In this document: positions 60,141 to 64,000 of the stretch, piece by piece
Layout: every line of letters begins with the position of its first letter
How positions within the stretch are numbered: the stretch's first letter is position 1
Assembly: GCA_017744515.1 (NCBI GenBank)
Contig: JAGIBF010000011.1
Coordinates: forward strand, 33,061-97,060
Direction of reading: 5' to 3'
From: Niastella sp.
GTDB lineage: Bacteria; Bacteroidota; Bacteroidia; Chitinophagales; Chitinophagaceae
Length of the DNA: 64,000 bases
Made by a program: the position numbers and the translations under genes
Notes under the pieces: generated by a model
Told to the model about the DNA's origin: nothing
What the model saw: only the letters and a program-made list of their open reading frames with translations
Databases searched by the model: none

Positions 60141-61664
60141 TTACTTCTTATAAAACTCATACGGCGTAAACTCCACAAAGTCAGCCATCGTCACAGTCAC
60201 TGATTTCACTTTGCCTTTGTCTGCAACAAAAGGCCATACCTTGATCCCATACAGCGCCTCGCTCCAGGTAGCCAAAAAGCGGTTGCCGCCCAACGGCTCC
60301 AGCGTAACATAGCGACCCTTGTGGTGCTCAAAACGCGCCACCAGTTTGCCCTCTTCAGGTTTGATGCTCATCTTGCCATATACTTCATGCGTATAATCGC
60401 CCGCATAAGCAGCCAGCGCAAGAGAAGTGGTAGGTTTGGTGGCAATAGTATCCTGCTTCTTTTTCAGCCACTCCTCCGTTTGCTTTTCCTGCGCTTTATT
60501 ATACCCGATATATACATTACTGTAATTGCGGTAAGGCAAACCGAGATAAGCATCCATGATCTCATAACGCAGCGCCTCATAGAAATTGTTGGCGTCTGTA
60601 TTGGTGAATACTATAATGCCCAGCTTTTCTTCAGGCACCATGGCCACACTGGTCACGAATCCATTGACGCCACCCGTATGACCAACGAACTTACGACCAC
60701 TATATTCCTCCAGAAACCAGCCAAGCCCATACAGAGAAAAGTGAGCCTTGTTATACATGTGACCGCCATTCCCTAAAATAGAGTGAGGCAGGCATGTTTG
60801 GCCAATAGCGCTGCCGGGGATCACCTGCTTATCATTGTACTTGCCATTATTAAGTTGTGCCAGCACCCAGTGACTCATATCACTGACAGAAGAGCTGATG
60901 GCGCCTGCCGGAGCCATATTATCGATCCTTCCATACGGTATCTTTTTCAGCACACCCTTGTCTACGGTATGCGCAGCTGCTTTATTGGAGGCAGTATTGA
61001 TTGATGCCGACAAGGCCAGCGTACGTTTCATGTCCAGTGGCGTGAAGATACTTTCCTCCAGAAATTGTGCCCAGGTTTTGCCGCCGGTTGCCTTGGGAAT
61101 GATCTCGCCAGCAGTCATAAAAGCAGCATTGGTATAGCCCCACTTACTGCGGAAACTATACAGCGGTTTCACCTTCCCAAACTTCGCCCGCACCTCTTGC
61201 AAAGTGAGGTCCGAATCGAAATACATGAAGTCGCCCTGGAAAGTTTCGAAACCCAGCCGGTGACAAAGCAGGTCCCTGATATTGGCCTCCTTGGCAACCC
61301 ACGGATCATACAATTTAAAATCAGGCAACCATTTTTGAACACGGTCATCCAGCGACAACTTTTTATCAGCATCCAACATAGCCAGCGCCGTAGCAGTAAA
61401 AGCCTTGGAGTTGGAGCCGATCATAAAAAGCGTATTGGTATCTACCCTATTAGCAGTGCCAGCCTCCTGTACACCATAACCCTTCATCACTACTACTTTT
61501 CCATCCTTGATCACGCATACGGCCACGCCCGGTATCTGCCAGTCCTTCATCGCACGCTCAACATAAATATCCAGACTGTCCTTGATAAAAGAAGGAGCAT
61601 TGTCCTGCGCATAAGCTGCTATATGCAGTAAACAAAGCAACAGAATGTAGTAGATGGTTCTCAT
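60141..61664 (-). CDS. Exported beta-lactamase-fold serine hydrolase with C-terminal DUF3471-like domain
   Basis: 507 residues from MRTIYYILLL, signal ending AYAQ. Class C beta-lactamase/D-peptidase fold: S84-N-S-K87 (SxxK), the YxN element in WGYTNAAFM, and VGHTGGVNGF replacing KTG as the third motif. The C-terminal 100 residues (LAAYAGDYTHEVYGKM and EPLGGNRFLATWSEALYG) match the lipocalin-like domain often fused to such enzymes. Activity could be D-peptidase, esterase or amidase; beta-lactam resistance should not be assumed. It lies 86 bases downstream of a second serine hydrolase of the same fold, so the two are probably cotranscribed. Confidence 0.9.
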   Translation of the reverse strand: MRTIYYILLLCLLHIAAYAQDNAPSFIKDSLDIYVERAMKDWQIPGVAVCVIKDGKVVVMKGYGVQEAGTANRVDTNTLFMIGSNSKAFTATALAMLDADKKLSLDDRVQKWLPDFKLYDPWVAKEANIRDLLCHRLGFETFQGDFMYFDSDLTLQEVRAKFGKVKPLYSFRSKWGYTNAAFMTAGEIIPKATGGKTWAQFLEESIFTPLDMKRTLALSASINTASNKAAAHTVDKGVLKKIPYGRIDNMAPAGAISSSVSDMSHWVLAQLNNGKYNDKQVIPGSAIGQTCLPHSILGNGGHMYNKAHFSLYGLGWFLEEYSGRKFVGHTGGVNGFVTSVAMVPEEKLGIIVFTNTDANNFYEALRYEIMDAYLGLPYRNYSNVYIGYNKAQEKQTEEWLKKKQDTIATKPTTSLALAAYAGDYTHEVYGKMSIKPEEGKLVARFEHHKGRYVTLEPLGGNRFLATWSEALYGIKVWPFVADKGKVKSVTVTMADFVEFTPYEFYKK

Positions 61665-61750
61665 AACATTAGTTTTATGTATCATATTGTAGCCAGTCGA
61701 AGCAAACGCCTCTCACTTCTCACGTAAAAGCAGTTTGCCCACTCACCAGA

Positions 61751-63046
61751 CTAATCATTGATCGCCTGGTACACCAGCACCTTATATATATTACCCAGAC
61801 TGCCCCATTTGGTAGGATATACGTTTCTGTAAAGCAGTCCTACCAGCTTTTCCTTTGGATCAACCCAGTAAGTAGTAGCAAACATACCACCCCAATCAAA
61901 AGTGCCTTCCTGCGTAGGCATGGCAGCACTGCCCTTTTCGGTGGTGATGCCAAAGCCCAGGCCAAACTTGTTGATGCCACGCGAAACATCACCGATCTGG
62001 TTCATGGTCATCATCCGCACAGAGTTGCGGCTTAGCAGGCGCTTACCATTATATTCACCACCATTCAGCAGCATTTGCAAAAAGAGGGCATAATCATAAA
62101 TAGTAGAAGATAAACCGCCGCCACCGGAAAAGTAAGTACCCTCAGTAGCCGGGTAATCACGGGAAAACTCGCCATTGATACCGATTCGCTCGGGCATCGC
62201 CTTCACCCGTTGAGTAGCGGTATCATCCGTATACAACATCACCAGCCGCTTGTATTTATCTTTAGGCAGGTAAAAATAAGTATCCTTCATACCCAGCGGC
62301 TCGAAGATGCGCTTGCGCAGGAAGGCGTCCAGGCTCATGCCTGAAACTACTTCAACTAAATAACCCAATACATCCGTATTAAGGCCATACGTCCATCGCT
62401 CACCAGGCTGGTGAAACAGCGGCAGGCGCCCAAGGATCTTCATCTTATCGGCCAGCACGATCTTGTCGACACCGATACCGCCTACCACTCCTGCTTTGGC
62501 GTATATGGCATTCGCTTCGGGAGTACCGATCTGAGCGTAGCCGATGCCGGACGTATGCGTGAGCAGGTCACGGATAGTAACCTCCCTTTTGGCCGGAACA
62601 GTGGTATAACTTGAATCAGCTTTATTGAATTTATCCAGCACGGTTGGCTTCCTGAACTCAGGAATGTAATTGGAAATAGGATCGTCCAGCATGAACTTCC
62701 CTTCCTCATACAACATCATCACAGCCACACTGGTAATGGCCTTGGTTTGCGAAGCAATGCGGAAAATGCCATCCTTTTGAAGCGGTGTGTTTACATCCTT
62801 ATCGTAACCGACACTCTTATAATAAGCGATCTTGCCATTGCGGATAATGAGCGCTACGGCGCCATTCATGCGGCCCTTATCAACATATTCCTGTAAAACC
62901 CTATCGATACGTTGCAAACGCTCAGCAGAAAAACCCGCAGCAGCAGGAGTGGACGCCGGAGTAATAACAACCGGAATAGGTTTGGATTGAGAAAACGCGG
63001 CGCCTGTAACAAGGCAACAGGCAATCAACCATGCTATTTTTTTCAT
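61751..63046 (-). CDS. Exported beta-lactamase-fold serine hydrolase
   Basis: 431 residues from MKKIAWLIAC, signal ending AFSQ. SxxK is S99-Q-T-K102 and the second motif is WTYGLNTDVLG. The third-strand region near the C-terminus is FDWGGMFATTYWVDP, where Trp-Gly-Gly replaces His-Thr-Gly. The sequence resembles EstB/LipA-like class C relatives with esterase or D-amidase activity. It shares the fold but little sequence with the next gene downstream, so it is not a recent duplicate. The start is set at the signal peptide. Confidence 0.88.
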   Translation of the reverse strand: MKKIAWLIACCLVTGAAFSQSKPIPVVITPASTPAAAGFSAERLQRIDRVLQEYVDKGRMNGAVALIIRNGKIAYYKSVGYDKDVNTPLQKDGIFRIASQTKAITSVAVMMLYEEGKFMLDDPISNYIPEFRKPTVLDKFNKADSSYTTVPAKREVTIRDLLTHTSGIGYAQIGTPEANAIYAKAGVVGGIGVDKIVLADKMKILGRLPLFHQPGERWTYGLNTDVLGYLVEVVSGMSLDAFLRKRIFEPLGMKDTYFYLPKDKYKRLVMLYTDDTATQRVKAMPERIGINGEFSRDYPATEGTYFSGGGGLSSTIYDYALFLQMLLNGGEYNGKRLLSRNSVRMMTMNQIGDVSRGINKFGLGFGITTEKGSAAMPTQEGTFDWGGMFATTYWVDPKEKLVGLLYRNVYPTKWGSLGNIYKVLVYQAIND

Positions 63047-63059
63047 ATATGCCAGTAAG

Positions 63060-63180
63060 TTGGAATGAGAATTCAAGATAGGAATTTAATTCATAGCTAC
63101 GAGCCTTGGGCTGCGGACCACGGAACAGTTACTGTGTTTAGCTCGCTGCTCGAAGCTCGTGGCTCGCAGCTTGGCATTCA
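63060..63180. repeat. Low-complexity spacer of CTCG-type words
   Basis: GCTCGCTGCTCGAAGCTCGTGGCTCGCAGCTTGG is a shuffled-word stretch, with a related TACGAGCCTTGGGCTGCGGACCACGG just before it. No gene. Confidence 0.5.
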
Positions 63181-63184
63181 CAGC

Positions 63185-63955
63185 TTACTGCTGTTCCTGC
63201 TTCAGTTCCCCCATAATAAGCTGTAAACGGTGGAATTTTTCGAAACTCTTTTTGATGTACAGCTGGAATTCATATTCCGTGGCTTGTTGTACCAGGTATA
63301 ATGGTGGTCGGTATTGCACCATGAAAGTATCCAGGTCGGGACCGCGCAGTTTGGTAAGTTTGATCACCAGCGCGCGGCTGAAGCGGTGATCGATATACTT
63401 ATCGATTTCCTCCTGTTCCAGTCTTCTTCGGAAAGACATCATATCGCGGTTGCGCCGGAAACGGAAGATATTGATGAACTCACCAAGGTCCATACCTACG
63501 CCGGTAGGAGCGGTACCGGAAGTGATAGGTAAAGAAGATACACTCACACCCGGCTTTTCAAAATTGAAAGCTTTGGCATAATCGAGCCGGTTCTGGATAG
63601 AATCCCGTTTATAGTTGGGTAGCTTCACCAATACTTGCTTCAATTCCGTGACGTTTACATGCAGGGACACTTCAAACAACTGCATATTGCGAATGTTGAC
63701 CACGGCATATTTGGGAGTAGGTTTACCCAGGTAAGAAAACCAGATGGAATCCGATTCAGGCACCATCAGCGAATAGCGTCCCAGCGAATCAGTAATGGTG
63801 CCAGCCCCCGAATTACTCATCACACTCACAGCCTGCATAGGATTGCGCTGCGACATATCATACACCCGGCCGTTTACCCTGACCTGGCCCACGGCAGTTG
63901 TTGTGGCTGCTATACACAGCAACAGGCATGATATGATTAGAGCCAGTCTATGCAA
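63185..63955 (-). CDS. Exported carboxypeptidase-like regulatory domain protein
   Basis: 256 residues with signal peptide ending AVGQ. A CarboxypepD_reg-like beta-sandwich covers 24-105 (VRVNGRVYDMSQRNPMQAVSVMSNSGAGTITDSLGRYSL, shown here as its extent). After it come a linker with Lys/Arg-rich helices (INIFRFRRNRDMMSFRRRLEQEE) and a helical C-terminus. The only start at the signal peptide is TTG at 63955; the frame has no ATG before it and an in-frame stop lies 27 bases further up. Such stand-alone regulatory-domain proteins are frequent in Bacteroidota envelopes; role unknown. Confidence 0.78.
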   Translation of the reverse strand: MHRLALIISCLLLCIAATTTAVGQVRVNGRVYDMSQRNPMQAVSVMSNSGAGTITDSLGRYSLMVPESDSIWFSYLGKPTPKYAVVNIRNMQLFEVSLHVNVTELKQVLVKLPNYKRDSIQNRLDYAKAFNFEKPGVSVSSLPITSGTAPTGVGMDLGEFINIFRFRRNRDMMSFRRRLEQEEIDKYIDHRFSRALVIKLTKLRGPDLDTFMVQYRPPLYLVQQATEYEFQLYIKKSFEKFHRLQLIMGELKQEQQ

Positions 63956-64000
63956 AAAAGTAGAATTAAGGTTGTGATATTACGGTAAGATTGCGACATT

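Noticed and set aside
60141-63046. Antibiotic-resistance beta-lactamases
   Set aside because: SxxK and YxN are present, but the third motifs (HTG-like and WGG) and added domains fit esterase/D-peptidase relatives; resistance is not supported by sequence alone.

Overview
The window looks like a chromosomal segment of a member of the Bacteroidota, most likely family Chitinophagaceae (Chitinophaga/Niastella-like). This is inferred from gene content: a Rho factor with a long disordered N-terminal insertion, SusC/SusD, GLPGLI and IPExxxVDY family proteins, OMP beta-barrel proteins with carboxypeptidase-regulatory N-termini, the futalosine enzyme MqnC, a fused alpha/beta E1 dehydrogenase, and promoters of the TTG-N19-TAnnTTTG type. 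I see no tRNA, rRNA, CRISPR array, integrase or transposase.

Layout. 0.3-7.5 kb holds housekeeping and small genes: rho, a lipoprotein, a CPBP-like membrane protein, an exported protein, a pterin dehydratase, an IPExxxVDY protein and a secreted M28 aminopeptidase with PDZ. 7.8-11.6 kb holds a stand-alone SWIM-SNF2 ATPase. 11.9-22.5 kb is an envelope cluster: two paralogous outer-membrane beta-barrel proteins, a small exported protein, a GLPGLI protein and a two-component system (kinase and regulator overlapping by 4 bases). 22.5-30 kb holds a small membrane protein, a 1454-residue hybrid histidine kinase, a lipoprotein and mqnC. 30-34.6 kb holds a retropepsin-like protease with PDZ, a pair of M16 proteins (one with the zinc motif, one without) and a four-helix membrane protein. 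35-40 kb holds a SusC/SusD pair with no carbohydrate enzymes beside it. 40.7-42.7 kb holds the fused E1 dehydrogenase.

42.9-48.8 kb holds the most unusual gene: a 1974-residue alpha-2-macroglobulin-like protein that keeps a CxEQ thioester motif and carries, in its middle, a carboxypeptidase-regulatory domain and a SusC-type TonB-receptor plug domain, but no beta-barrel. 48.8-63.1 kb is rich in exported amide, peptide and D-residue hydrolases: a D-aminoacylase, two paralogous penicillin-acylase-type Ntn hydrolases, an M19 dipeptidase, an S41 peptidase and two beta-lactamase-fold serine hydrolases, with a GNAT acetyltransferase and a CsbD protein among them. Together they could dismantle D-residue-containing or N-acylated peptides; that role is inference.

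Intergenic DNA carries several dispersed short repeat families: a GTCACCCTGAGCYTGTCGAAGG type at eight loci, a 54-base hairpin element at two loci, and a 22-base GGTTCGT hairpin at two loci, one of them inside the signal-peptide codons of the macroglobulin gene. There are also a 130-base nested palindrome at 59.3 kb, several stem-loop terminators, and a candidate small RNA at 58.7 kb.
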